Shown here piece after piece: positions 32,302 to 43,830 of a DNA stretch of 64,000 nucleotides (position 1 is the stretch's first letter; each line of letters opens with the position of its first letter). Source of the DNA: Peribolospora baueri (lineage: Eukaryota > Basidiomycota > Peribolosporomycetes > Peribolosporales > Peribolosporaceae); the NCBI GenBank assembly GCA_029717555.1, contig JAMDHS010000001.1, positions 310,001 to 374,000 of the forward strand. The letters are read 5' to 3'. The notes under the pieces were generated by a model. That model worked only from the letters and a program-made list of their open reading frames with translations, ran no database searches and was not told where the DNA came from. A program made the translations under genes and the position numbers.

Positions 32302-34654
32302 GGCTGGACGTGGCGTTGCTTGGGTGGCGTTGCGTGGTGTGGGTGGCTGGCGTGAGATGGATAGGTTGATTGAACGGGCACTGGGGAAAGCCGAGCTGGG
32401 AGCGAAGGTCAAGCAAGGCGAAGCGGCGAGATGAGACACGAGACGTCTCGTCTGTGCCGCTTCACGCTCGCGCTCGCTTCTGGACGGCGCCCGGATGCGT
32501 CGTCGTACGAGCCGAGTTGGCGACGACGACGACGACGACGACGGTTGGGTGCATGGATCGATGGGGTACGAGCGAGCGGAGTGAGCGTGGGACGGCAGGA
32601 AGGGTGGATATGGAACTGAACGGAGCGAGTGACCAAGTGGCCCTGACGGCTCGCTTCCTGCTTTTCATTTACGCAGAGGCCTCGTGCGTCATCGGTCATC
32701 GTGATCGAGGGCGAGGATAAAAGAAAGCAGGGGTAGGCGTGACGGCGTCGGCGTGTTTAGTGGACAAAAAGGCCGAAGGAAGATGTCATGTCGGTCGGTG
32801 TTGAGTACGAGCGCAGGCCACGCCTTCGCTCTCTATCCTTAGCCTCTATCCGTCCGTCCGTCCATCCCTTCGTCTCTGTTTCCCACCCCTTCCCTTCACA
32901 AGAGGCAGTGAGTGTCAGACAGAGAGAAGAGAGGCAGTCAGTTTGCGTTTACGAAGCGGGTCTCGAGTTAGATAGATGTCTGGCGACGAAGACAAGGGGG
33001 AGAATAAATAAATAAGTACAGGGAGTTGGACGGGGGAAAGAGAGAGAGACCTTATTCATATCCCATCGCCGGCGGCGACCAGATAGCGAGCGTTGGATAG
33101 GGAGGGACGGAGGCAGGCGAGAGACGTTGGTCTGGGTTGGTCTGGCCTGGTCTGGCCCGACGGGTGGGCGGGCAGGCACGCACGCATTCCCACTTTCCAG
33201 GGCGCCATCGCATCCGCTGGGCGCGATGGGACGAGGATTGGCTACTCCATCGACCACCTCACCTCGGGCGCGGACGGACGTCGGCGCTTCGCAGGCATGC
33301 ATCGCGGCTCGCGGCAGGCGGGCGGGCGGGAAGGAAGGAAGGAAGGGAGGGAGGGAGGAAGGAAGGAAGGAAAGAAAGAAAGAAAGAAGAAAGAAAGAAA
33401 GAAAGAAGATGGGCGAAGGCCGGGTTCTTTTCCTACCTTTCATAGAGATAGGCGCCGGTGGACTGTGATTATTATTATTATTATGTACGAAGGGTATCGC
33501 CGTACATGCGATGCGATGCGACTCCAGCGGCCGGCCGACTGGTTGGTGACACTTCGGAAGGAAGGAAATGAGGCGCTGCGGTCATCGCTTCTCGTTCGCC
33601 TCGTTGCGGATGTTGACGTGACGTGCCGGTCGACGATCGTGGGGCCCGTTTAGGGCGCGCTGGCTGAGCCGCGTCGCACCGTCGCCTTCTAACGCCGACT
33701 ACCGCCGCCTAGAGGCCGAATAGACGATCGCCGGCGGCGGTCGGATGAAAAGGAAGCAAGCGGATGGCCGCGTTCGGCATTGCTTGCTTGCGTCGGCCGG
33801 CCTGTCTGTCTGCCGTCGGCGGATTCGTCTTGTTTTGGATTTGGATTCGGTTTTGGTTTTGGTTTTGGCGTAATTGGTCTGCCTCTGTCTGACCTGGCCG
33901 TGTTGGTTTTGCCGTCTGTCTGTCCGCTTGCGTCGGTTGCCGCAGCAGCGGTGGTCGGCGCGCAGCGAGCGGGCTGGAAGGAAGCAAAACGAGCAGGCGT
34001 CTCCGAATTTAGACCTGGCTGCAGATCGGCCACCGATCGGCCGGTCGCGATTAGAAGGGCGTTAAAGGGCATTAGGAGGGCGTTAAAGGGTATTAGAAGG
34101 GCGCGAGGGAAATGAAAGGTGCGGCCGTAATGGGGTCGTCTGAGAGGGCTGGCCTTGTCTGTCTGTCATCTGTCCGACGTGCGTGCTGTGCGCTTCGCTT
34201 CGCTTCGAATCTCTTCTGTGCCGTCATTGTATGCCGTTGTATGTCGTTGTATGTCCTTGTTATTGCCCCTTGTAGCTCGGCCCCATCTCGTCCCCCTCTC
34301 TCTCTCTCGCATGCGCCGAGGCTGAGCCGGCCTAGCGTAGCTCACCCACCTTAGTCCTCTCAACCAGCCCAGCCAGCCAAGCCAGCCGTCCGCAGCAGAC
34401 GTGGACGAGCCGGTAGCGACCCAAGGCCAAGGAAGGGCGGCCCCCCTTTTATGCTCGCCCGCCCGCTCCGCCCTTCTTCCACTCCCCGCCACCCATTTCG
34501 CCTCGTCCCCCTTCCCACCACCACCACCACCTCTCTTTCCCCTCTTCCCCCTTCTTGCTTCTTCTTCGCTTGCCTCTGACCCTCGTCTCTCCTTCCCCTC
34601 TTGCTCCTCTCCCTCTCTATAGCCCTCCCCTTGCCCCCATCTAATCCCCCCACC
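32302..34654. other. long intergenic region with microsatellites (MP88-like promoter side)
   Basis: A 2.35-kb stretch lies between divergent genes. It contains GGAA/GAAA repeats (about 33336-33410), an ATT repeat (33470-33486), a GGTTTT run (33830-33870) and CGA triplets (32522-32545). No gene is supported; the long reverse-strand frame over 34166-35026 is antisense to the mannoprotein gene. Confidence 0.5.
34480..34654 (+). promoter_or_regulatory. pyrimidine-rich core promoter/5' leader of the mannoprotein gene
   Basis: A CT-dominated tract with CTATAG near 34617 runs to within 10 nt of the start codon, whose context is CACCATGTC. Pyrimidine-rich leaders are common in strongly expressed fungal genes; the role here is inferred. 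Confidence 0.45.
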
Positions 34655-35935
34655 ATGTCCTTCTCCCTCATCGCCAAGGCCGCGCTGGCCCTCCTCCCCG
34701 CCGCCGCCCAGGTGGCCGCGCAGACCTACTCCAACACCTACGGCGTCTACACCATCACCCAGGACACTGGCGGAAACATCCCCCTCGCCTCCAAGCACTT
34801 TTCCTGGCCTGACCTCCCCTACCAGGCCGACACAGGCAACGGCCCCCGTGGTACCCAGCAGGGCTACAACCTTTGTAACTCCACCACCGAGGGCGCCAAC
34901 TCGTGGTGCCAGACCGCCTACATCAACTCGATCGACGACTTCTGCATCTGGGGTTCCCCCACGTCCAACCAGACCGTCGGCGCCGTCGAGGAGGAGATGG
35001 TCGCCTACTGCACCAAGAAGGGCCACGGCGGACGCCTCCTCCCCGCCGGCGCCCTCCAGGGCGTCACCTTGTGCGTTTTAGTCTCGTCCTCCACTCGAGC
35101 TCGGCTGACGCGCCTTCGCTCCGCCGCCTTGCCCTCGTCTTGGCTTACCTAACCTCGCTTCTCTTCCCCCCCCAACAGCGTGTCCACCCCCGGTTACGTT
35201 CAAGTCACCGGCATGGTCGACCAGACCGCCCTCAACCTCCAGGCCGACGACGGTGGTGGAGAGGAGGACCCTCACGGTGCTGACCAGCGTGGCAACCCCC
35301 TCGGCTCTCTCCTCTACTCCTCCGCGTTCACCAACAAGACGAACCAGGGCAAGAACAGCTACACTCAGGTCATCGAGTGGTCCTACTTCGTCGGCTCCGG
35401 CACCTTCTGCTTCAAGGCCTGCGACCCTTCTGACCCCCAGGCGCCCGAGCTCTGCCAGCACATCTACGACCGCGTCGGCTGCAACTACAACGCCCCCATG
35501 GACTACGCTCACATGAACGGCACCTTCCAGTCTTGCAAGGGTGACAACCAGCTCCCCGCCGGCGTCTACGTCACCAACGGCGTCACCTCCACCTGGGCCC
35601 AGCCCGCCGAGTCGCTCGGCGCCATCAGCACCATCCCTTACACCGCCTCGGTGCCCGCCAGCTCGAGCTGCACCACCTACACCTCGACGTCGATCTACAC
35701 CGACCTCGTCTCTACCACTGCCTCTGTCGCCGCCTCGGGCGCTGGCGCCACCGCTGGCTACTCCGCCCAGGGCACCCGCGGCGGCTCCGGCAGCGGCTCG
35801 GCCCAGGCCACCGGCCAGTCGTCCAGCAACGGCAAGAGCAGCGGCGCTTCCAGGTCGATCGGCGGCGACTTCCTTGTCGGTGCCGGCTTCTTCACCGCCG
35901 CCGCCGTCTTCGGCGCCGTCGCTGTGCTGGCATGA
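34655..35935 (+). CDS. MP88-like GPI-anchored mannoprotein ('macrofage activating glycoprotein')
   Basis: Exons 34655-35070 and 35179-35935 join in phase to 390 aa. A signal peptide (residues 1-23, ending AAQ) is followed by the conserved ectodomain: YTITQDTGGNIPLASKHFSW, DTGNGPRGTQQGYNLCNSTT, NSIDDFCIWG, DPHGADQRGNPLG, FCFKACDPSD, CQHIYDRVGCNYNAPM, QPAESLGAISTIPYTA. This order matches Cryptococcus MP88, an immunogenic mannoprotein. A Ser/Thr/Gly-rich stalk and a C-terminal hydrophobic tail (FLVGAGFFTAAAVFGAVAVLA) fit a GPI-anchor signal. Many cysteines and NxT/S sites are visible. It is likely a cell-wall or plasma-membrane surface protein; the biochemical role is unknown. Confidence 0.9.
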
Positions 35936-37316
35936 GTGAACGTAGTCTGCTGCCTATCTTTCGTCCCCCTCCTTTCTCTCCCCTCTCCACCGATGACGCG
36001 CTCTTCTTGTGAGGGAACCTGCTGGACTCTTGGCAATGGGACTGCATACCACTATCACCGCCGTCGTTTCCGTCGATGTGCGGACCCCTCTCTCCACCCT
36101 CCTCGCCCCTCCTCGCCCCTCCTCACCCCTCCTCGCATTTCCTTCTCACCCCGCTCTCCAACACGGACAATCGTTTCTTCCGTCTCCTCTTCTCATCTCA
36201 TTCGTTTCATTTGCTGAAATCCCACTCCATTCACCCTCGGCGTTTGCGATTGCGTTTGCGTTTTGTGCATATGGCCCGGCCGGCAGTGTCCCCCGCGTCG
36301 TTCACGCCCCTTTCCGCAACCCCCGTCCTTCCTTCCCCGGCCCCCGGGCCCCCGCCCCTCCTTCGCTTAATATATGCTGATTTGATTGCATGCGCGCGTG
36401 TTTGTGTGTGTTACGGGACGGGACTCTCAGGTGGATGGATGGTCGATTCGAATCCTTCGTGCCCCGCTCCGCCGTCTCCTATGTCCATTGTAGTTTGTAT
36501 GCGCGCTCGCCCGCTCGTCTCTCGAGTCGAGTCGATGTCGTCGTCAGCCCGCCCACTAAGGCTAGCCTTGTCTGTCCGTCCGTCCGCCCCCCTTTCTTCC
36601 CTCCCTCCTCCAGCTAGCCCGCCGCCTCGGCCCGGGGTCGGATCGGGCTCGACCGAGCGAGCGAACGAACAAACGGAACGAGCAAGGAAAGGCGCAAGGC
36701 AAGTAAGCAAGCTATCCTTCCATCCTTCCTTCCCTTCCCTTCCCTTCTTTTGTTGTTAGCTCGAGTATGGTTTTGCGGCGACGGGCGGGCCGCAGTCTTT
36801 TTGGCCTTGCTCTTCGTTCTTCTGCTCGCCGACCGATCTGTCCGTCCTTCCTTCCGTCCTTCCGTCCGTCCGTCCGTGCGGTGAGGTGGTGCGTGCGTCC
36901 GATCTCCTGTTCCGATTTCAAATCTCTTCAATCTATCTATCTAGTCGTCGCAGCGCGAGCAAACCTCGTCCGTCTGTCTGCTAGCTAGATACCCCATCCA
37001 CCCCACTTGACCATAGCTCGCTCGCTCGCTCGTGCCGGAGGAGGGAGGGAGGGCGGGATCGGTTCGTACATCACGACGACGCTATCTGAAAGTGAGTGTA
37101 ATGCGATGTGGTGTGGGTTGCGAGTGCGAGTGCGAGTGTTGGCTCGTCTCGTGGACTCGAGTTCGGTCGCTGTGGACTGGATTGGATTGGATTGGATTGG
37201 ACTGGAGGGGCGACTGGAATCGAGGATGGAGCCAACGTCGACTGACCCGCACTCCTCTTTTCAGTCACCACCTCTTCACCACACCGCTCTCTTTCGCCGT
37301 CCTCGCGCGGCGAACC
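35936..37316. other. intergenic region (1.4 kb), no gene seen
   Basis: Simple-sequence patches (CCTCG near 36100, TCCGT near 36840-36880, GGATT near 37170-37200) and no supportable coding region. Confidence 0.4.
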
Positions 37317-39755
37317 ATGCCCTCCACCTCCGCTTCCTCGAGCCCAAGGCCCTCCCCCCACCAAAAAAAAACCTCCGATGCCCCGCCGCTGCCCCGCGGC
37401 CTTGCGACATACTTGGAGCGGACTGGCGGCGGTGCACCGTTGGTCCGCGTTGGCGCCGTCGACGGTGAGTGACCGGCCTGCTCGTGCTCGGCCATCGTCG
37501 CCAGTCACTCACCTCCTCTCCTTCTTGTATGCCCGCTCAGACGGCGGAGACAGAGGGTTGGCCGTCGTCGACCATGTCCAGGTGAGACTCGAATCGCATC
37601 CTCTGCTACCCTTCTTCGGCCCGGCGACAAACGTGTCCCCCTTCTGCCGGCTAGCCAGGTACCGCGCTCTTCACCGTTCCCGCCCCTGCTCTCCTTAACG
37701 TCCGCACCCTCGGCTCGTCGTTCATACGACCAGACCTGCTCCCGCTGCCTCGGGCGGGCGGCGCGACTCGTTCTGCCCGCGACAATCAGCACGTTGCCGT
37801 CGTCCGCGCCGATAAGGACACGCGATCACCGGCGCTCAAGGACGACGACGAGCGGCCGCAACTGCTCACCTCCTCACAAGCGCTCGCCTTACACCTGACC
37901 CTCTGGCGCCGCCGTCGTCAGCCGTGTCCGGACCGCCGGTCGGATGACCTCTCCGACCCCGCCGTCGTGACGGACGGACTGTATGACGACCGACGGTCCG
38001 GTTTCCTAGACACTCTGCCGGAGACGTTCCCCACGCATCCTTTGCTCTGGTCCATCCTCGCCGACCAAGGCCTTCCTCCTCCCGTCACGACCGCAACGAC
38101 GTTCTCGCCTTTCCACTCCCTCCTCGGCGGCCCGACGACTCTTCAGCCGAGCCACTTCAGAACGCGATGCGAGCTATTGCCGGTACAGACACAAAGGCTT
38201 TTGGAAGGCGTCAAGAGCAAGTTCTGGAGGGATTGGACGATGGTCAGAGGAATTTGTGTGAGTGCGTTCGCCGTTCGCCGCTCGCCGTTGCCCTCGTCCT
38301 GCTCGGCTAGCACCGCTGCAGTGCCCGCCCGCTGACGGGAAATGGTTTCGGTCGCCCGCCTTCGTCGTGGCCTCCGTCGCCCTCGCTCGACGGATAGCGT
38401 TCGTCCCTCGGCCGTGGAGGCCAAATAGAGGACACGTCCGAGGATGAGGTGTGCGACTTTCTTTGGGCTTGGCTGAACCGTGAGGCGCAGCGTGCACACT
38501 CGATGGCCCGGCGACGCAAAGATGTTGCCTCGCGCGCCCACTCATTCGCCCCTTCTTCGTCCCCCTTCGCCCACTCCCGCACTCCACAGTGAACACTAGA
38601 TGTCTCTACTACGACCTCAAGCTCCGCTCCCATTCGAACAACCTCACCCTGTGTCCCTTGCTGGACATGGCCAATCACACGTCCGACCCCAGCCGGGTTT
38701 GTGTCGTCCAGACCACACCAAACGGGTCTATGGAGCTCAGCGTTCCTCGCGACGAGGGATATGGGGCGAGGACGTCAAGAGGGATCGCAACAGAGGGTAT
38801 GAAGAGGGGCGAGCAGGTGTTCATCTCGTACGGACCGCATTCGAACGACGTGAGTCTGCGTCGGGTGATTCCCTTCATTCCAGTCCCGTTCGTGTCGTGG
38901 CTTCGGCCTATCGACTGCCAGAATACGCTGGCTGACGGGCGGGCTGGTCTTTGCAGACGCTCTTCACCGAGTACGGTTTCGTCCTCCGGATCGGCTCACC
39001 ATCCGCCGTCACCTATGACGACGACAACGAAGAACCCAGGGGATGGCCCGGCAACCCCTATAGCGAGGCGAACGTGAGCGACGAGGTGGAAGCACTGTTC
39101 GAAGCGCGAGGGGAAGAAGGCAGTCGGAAGAGGGCGATACTGGAAGAGTCCGGCTACTGGGGGTGAGCGATGTTCGCTGCGCTGTGCCAAGTGGCCGCTC
39201 GGGACGAAAAGAAACCTATACCGCCTTCTCCCTTCTTCTCTTTTCTCTCTCGCCGGTCGCAGCGACTGGACTCTTCATCCCCACCCGGCGCCAGCCCATC
39301 CTTCTCACCGTCTCTTCCCCGCCCTTCGCCTGCTCTACCTGGACTTGCCGGGGACCGCCAACGGCGTACTCTCGCAAGACTCCCGTCCCGGTCGTCCGAC
39401 GCACGCCAAAAAGCCGAAAGGGAAAGCGGGGGACGGTGCTGCTGCACCTCTGGACCGCTGGTACGGCACTTTGAACGGCACCGTGGAAACGGTGGACGAG
39501 AGGAACGAGGGCATTGTCCGGCAGACGCTCGTTCGGCTCTGTGAGCGCGTGGTGGAGCGGTGCGAGGGCGTCGCCGGCAAGCTCGAGCAGGCGGAAGAGC
39601 GCGAGCGAAAGGCCATGACGGAGGGGTTTGTCGAGAGTCGGGCCGCCGAAGAGGGTCTTACGGAAGGTTGGAAGATGGTGAGACAGCTGTGGGAGGAAGA
39701 TCGTCGGATCGCTTTGGAGGTCAAGCGGAGCGTCGAGAGCGGGATCGAATTCTGA
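37317..39755 (+). CDS. SET-domain protein (SETD/RKM-type lysine methyltransferase)
   Basis: Six exons, 37317-37464, 37541-37581, 37655-38255, 38590-38849, 38957-39162 and 39263-39755, close exactly to 582 aa. The split SET domain starts GGDRGLAVVDHVQPGTALFT (residues about 50-70), has a long insert with LPETFPTHPLLWSIL, then the core NTRCLYYDL, LLDMANHTSD (NH pocket motif) and QVFISYGPHSND (the ISYG SAM/substrate motif). The C-terminal half resembles the helical Rubisco-LSMT substrate-binding domain of RKM/SETD3/SETD6 relatives. The known activity of this class is methylation of lysine (or histidine) on ribosomal proteins, actin or other non-histone targets. The donor at 38256 is weak (GTGTGA) but phase and conservation demand it. 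Confidence 0.85.
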
Positions 39756-40262
39756 TTTCTCGGCCAACCAAGCGATCCATGTGCCTGCTTGCCATTTTTC
39801 GTCTTCTCCATCCGAGGCCGCGCGCGCGTGTGAAGCTCTGGAAGAGATGGGGACGAGAGGAGCGTTGTGAGACTCGGCAAGGAGAGATGGCTACATCCAT
39901 GTCGGTCCATCATGAGCTAAGCACGGGCCACACGCGACGTGCCGGCTGTTCGCCGACGGGTGCAATCAGTCCGGGACTGGACGACAAAGCCAATCCGAGA
40001 CGCTTCTGTGATTGTACAGGATGAGTTTCAGTCTCGTGGAGGAGGAGATGCTCTGTTCGAAGGCCGTCCGTCGATAATGACATGGGACATCGTCAGGAAG
40101 GGAGCCGCCTGCCATCTCTCGCCGCCGGCGTCCGTGTGCCGCAGCATCTCGCTCCGATCCTCCGTCCGACCCAGCTTTCGTCTTCCTCATTTCTCGGACG
40201 TCATCGCTCGCTCTCGTTACCCACACATAGACAGAGCGTGTGAGGAACGACGCTGGCAAACG
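39756..40262. other. intergenic region, no gene seen
   Basis: About 500 bp between two plus-strand genes; presumably the terminator of the first and promoter of the second. Confidence 0.4.
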
Positions 40263-42650
40263 ATGCCCACTCTCCTCAACCGCTCGGGGAGCGCCGCCTC
40301 TTGCCTTCGTCTCCCTTGGGCGAGCCGAGCCGTTCCGCGCCCGTCCGCCTTCTCCACCCACGCGCGACTGAACAATAGCAGCCCGTCTTCGTCCTCCGGG
40401 CCAACAGCGCCGCCCCCCCATCCGCCGCCTCCGTCCCCATCTACCTCTGCTAGACAGCAGCGTAGGACGGTCGAGTGGGCGCTCGTAGGGGTGGCGGGGG
40501 GCGGCGCAGGGTTGGGGCTGTACTACTTCTACCAAAAGTCGCTCTCCGCACGATCTGGCCAGCAGGCCGCCGCCGGCTACTCGACGTCCGCCGCACCGGG
40601 GACGTTCACCATCAACGTGTCCACACGTGACGGTCCACGGCAGCGCGTTCTCACCATGCTCACGCAGGAACAGGTGGACTCTCGTCTGCGGGAGAACGAG
40701 CGGAGCACGACGATCGAGCGACCCAAGGGCGCAAACCTGGTGGCTCGGTACGACACCAACAGCGTGGCCGCTAACAGTCCCATCGAGGACAAGCGCGCCG
40801 AGGTGATCGTGGAGAGAGACCGAAAGGTGCCGGGATCGCCGGCTTCGGACCTCGCCTTCTTCGCCGTCTTCGACGGCCACTCCGGCTTCCACACCTCCAC
40901 GCTCCTCAGCCAGAAACTCATCTCCTACGTCGCGCTCGAGCTCGACCGTGTCTTTCGCGAGGCCGGTGGCTACGCTGATATCGCCAAGGCCAAGGCCAGC
41001 ATGCCGAGCAAGTTGTGGGCCGCCATTTTTGGCGGAGGGAGACAGGTCAAGGAGAAAGATGACCATCTCAGCTCTGGTCTCGGTGAGTCAACATCGGCCT
41101 TTCTCGCGCCCTCGAGCTACTGACTGACCACACATGATGGGGAAACGCCCATTTAGACAACGACCCGGAGGTCATCAAGCTCGCCCTCCAGCAAGCCTTC
41201 CTCACCCTCGATCGCGAGATCGTCCAAGGCCCCGTCGAGCTTCTAAAAGAATACGAGAGACAGATAGCCTCCGGCGCCATCCCTCCCCGGCCTTCTGATG
41301 GCCCGGCTTCTTCCCTCACCGCCTCTACTCCTTCTCTCGCCAACCTCGCCCGGTCCATCATCCCCAGCTCCTCCTCCTCACCTCGTCTCTCCACCTACCT
41401 CCAGTCGGGCTTCGAAGCACTCCAACACGCGCTGAGCGGCAGCTGTGCCCTGCTCGCGTACATCGACTCGGCCAGACGGGATCTTTACGTGTCGTGTACG
41501 GGAGACGCGAGGGCTGTGGCGGGGTATTGGGATCAGGAGGAGGGGCGATGGAGGGTGGAAGCGCTGAGCGAAGATCAGACGGCCAAGAACGAGAAGGAGA
41601 TCAAGAGGTGAGTTGGCCGTGTTCTTTTTTTTTTTTTTTTTTTCTTGTCTTCTCCGAAACTAGTCCGGGATGCGCCGTTCATCGCCGCTCCCTTCCATCT
41701 ATCTCCCTTATCGCTTGCGTGTCCCGCAGGATACGCTCGGAGCACCCGGGTGAGGAGGACGTGATTCGAAATGGCCGCGTACTCGGTTCGCTAGAGCCGA
41801 GTCGAGCGTTCGGCGACGCGCGGTACAAGTGGGACCGGGAGCTGCAGGGCCGGCTCTACGACGCTTTCGTTCCCGGCGGTCGCGCCGCCGCCAGGCCGCC
41901 GCCTCTTCGGTCGGAGACGCCGCCGTACGTGACGGCCAGGCCGGTGACGGAGTGGAGGAGGCTGGGCGAGCGAGACGGCCAACAGACCAAAGGGGAGCTG
42001 AGGTTCCTCGTGCTCGCCACGGACGGCTTGTGGGATCGGTTGAGCAACGAGGACGTCGTGGCTCTCGTCGCTGGGCACCTCGAAGGACAAGAAGGGACGA
42101 TGGACGCCAACGAACTGCACCGACGGACCTTGGCCGGTGCTGACCCGGCTTCAGCGCCTGCGACGGCGGTGACGGCGGCGACGGGGACTGGGACGGGGAC
42201 GAAGGAGAAGAGCAAAGCGTGGCTCAAGGGAAAGGAAGACGTGTCACGGACGTTTACGTTTGAGGACGACAATCTCGCCACGCATCTCATCCGGAATCGG
42301 TTCGGGGGAGGTAACCGGGAGCGCGTGGCCAGTTTGCTGGCCATTCCTAGCCCGGAGGCGAGGAGGTATCGGGACGATACGACTGTCAGGTGAGCTAGCT
42401 AGCTGCCTGCGTCGCCGCCTCGTAGTCGGCGAGAAGAGTGTATTGCGTGTCCTTCCTTCGGCGTCCCACTGACGTTTCGCCTCCCGCCCGCCGTATGTTC
42501 TACCCTCCCCTCTGGCCGTGCGTCGACGGCGTCAGCGTGATCCTGTTCAACAAGAACGAGAACGGCAGTGGCTCATCGTCTGCCACGGGAACGGCGTCAG
42601 CTTCGGCCGGCAAAGGCCCGTCGGACGAGCCGATCAAGGCCAAGCTCTGA
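40263..42650 (+). CDS. mitochondrial PP2C phosphatase (pyruvate dehydrogenase phosphatase, Ptc5-like)
   Basis: Exons 40263-41082, 41157-41607, 41730-42389 and 42536-42650 join in phase to 681 aa. The N-terminus is Arg/Ser-rich with few acids, like a mitochondrial presequence, followed by one membrane span (WALVGVAGGGAGLGLYYFY, about residues 72-90). The PP2C core shows AFFAVFDGHSGFHTS (metal-binding DGH), GSCALLAYID, VSCTGDARAVAG, FGDARYKW, LVLATDGLWDRLSNED and the final DDTTVSVILF split by the last intron. All metal aspartates are visible. Length and anchor match yeast Ptc5, which reactivates pyruvate dehydrogenase by dephosphorylating the E1-alpha subunit. Intron 2 contains a 19-nt T run. 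Confidence 0.9.
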
Positions 42651-43830
42651 TCGACCGGACCGGACCATCAGGTCCGTCGGCGTCGTTCTATTCCCCGGTC
42701 GTCGAGCATCTACCCTCCTCTGTCTGTCTCTGTCTCCGTCTGCCTCTCCTCTCCTTTCTCCTCTCCCTCCCTCCCTGCGTACGTCTCTCTCGTTCTTCTT
42801 CCAGTCCTGTTCTGATGCTCGACTTGCCTTTTCGCTCTGCACTGTATTCGTACGTACGCTCGGGTGGATTTCATTATTCACCTTAAATCGATCGCTGCTT
42901 CCGCCTCGTGCCGTCGTGTCTCGACCGAGAAGAGGAACAAGGATGCGCAGGAACCGTCCATCCATCCATCCGTCCGGTCGTCCGGTCGTCCGTCCGTCCA
43001 CCGATATCCTCACAAGCGAATTTGATTACATGATGATTCGTTCATTCCACGTGCGACGGCACAAAAAGCCTGGCTCGCTCGCCCATTGTATGTGCGGTAA
43101 TGGTAGTGTGCTGAGGCTATCTATCTTGACCGTGTAAGCGCGAGCCCCCGACGTGTCTGAGACGTCTTTCCTTCCATCCTTCCTTCCTTCCTTCCGCTGA
43201 CGGGGGCGCATCGGCGCTCGGCGGGCAAGCCACACCGAACGCCATCCGGTCCGGTAGGCCGGCGACGGTCGTGCGGGGAGTGGGAGTGGGAGTGGGAGTG
43301 GGAGCGCGAGCGCCGTCGAGCTCAGAGCTGTCGTCGCCGCCGGCCGTGCCGTGCCGTCGGGGTCCGTTCTGGCCGTTGCGGTGGTGGTAGTAGTGGTAGT
43401 GGAAGTGGTGCTTGCGTCGCTTTGCTCGCTCTTGCTCTCGTCCTTCCTCTCTCGCCTCTTCGTCTTCGTCCGCCGTGGCGTCGTCTCCGCCTCGTCTTCC
43501 TCGGCTGTCCAACCAGCAACTCGCCCTCGCCCTCTCCCTCGCCCGTCCGTCTCGTCCTCCCCACAGGCTTGGCCGACATGCCCATGCACTCAACCGACGT
43601 CTCACCCGCTCTTGCGCCGTCTTGCTTCATCAGGCGCTTCCCGAGGGGCCCCGCGATTTCGGTCACCCCGTCCTCCGGTCCGGACGCGGACCGTCCGTTG
43701 ATGGAACGAATGAAGGAGCGAAGGAACAAGGAACGAAGGAGCGAAACACTTTTAACCAGACCTCGCCTCGCCATCTCTTCTCCGTCCCTTCCTCATCTTC
43801 CCTCTCCCCTTCGCCGACGAACCCTCCACC
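42651..43830. other. intergenic region (1.2 kb) with GGGAGT repeat
   Basis: A GGGAGT hexamer array (about 43277-43306), CCGT/TTCC patches and low-complexity frames. No gene is supported. The last 100 bp should contain the GH79 promoter. Confidence 0.4.

Noticed and set aside
34166-35026. 286-codon minus-strand frame over the mannoprotein start
   Set aside because: It is antisense to a well-conserved secreted protein and is Gly/Val-rich as expected of a shadow of GC-rich coding DNA.
43026-43774. Minus-strand Arg/Ser/Thr-rich frames upstream of GH79
   Set aside because: Several overlapping frames all show repeat-driven composition (GGGAGT, CGA) and no conserved feature.
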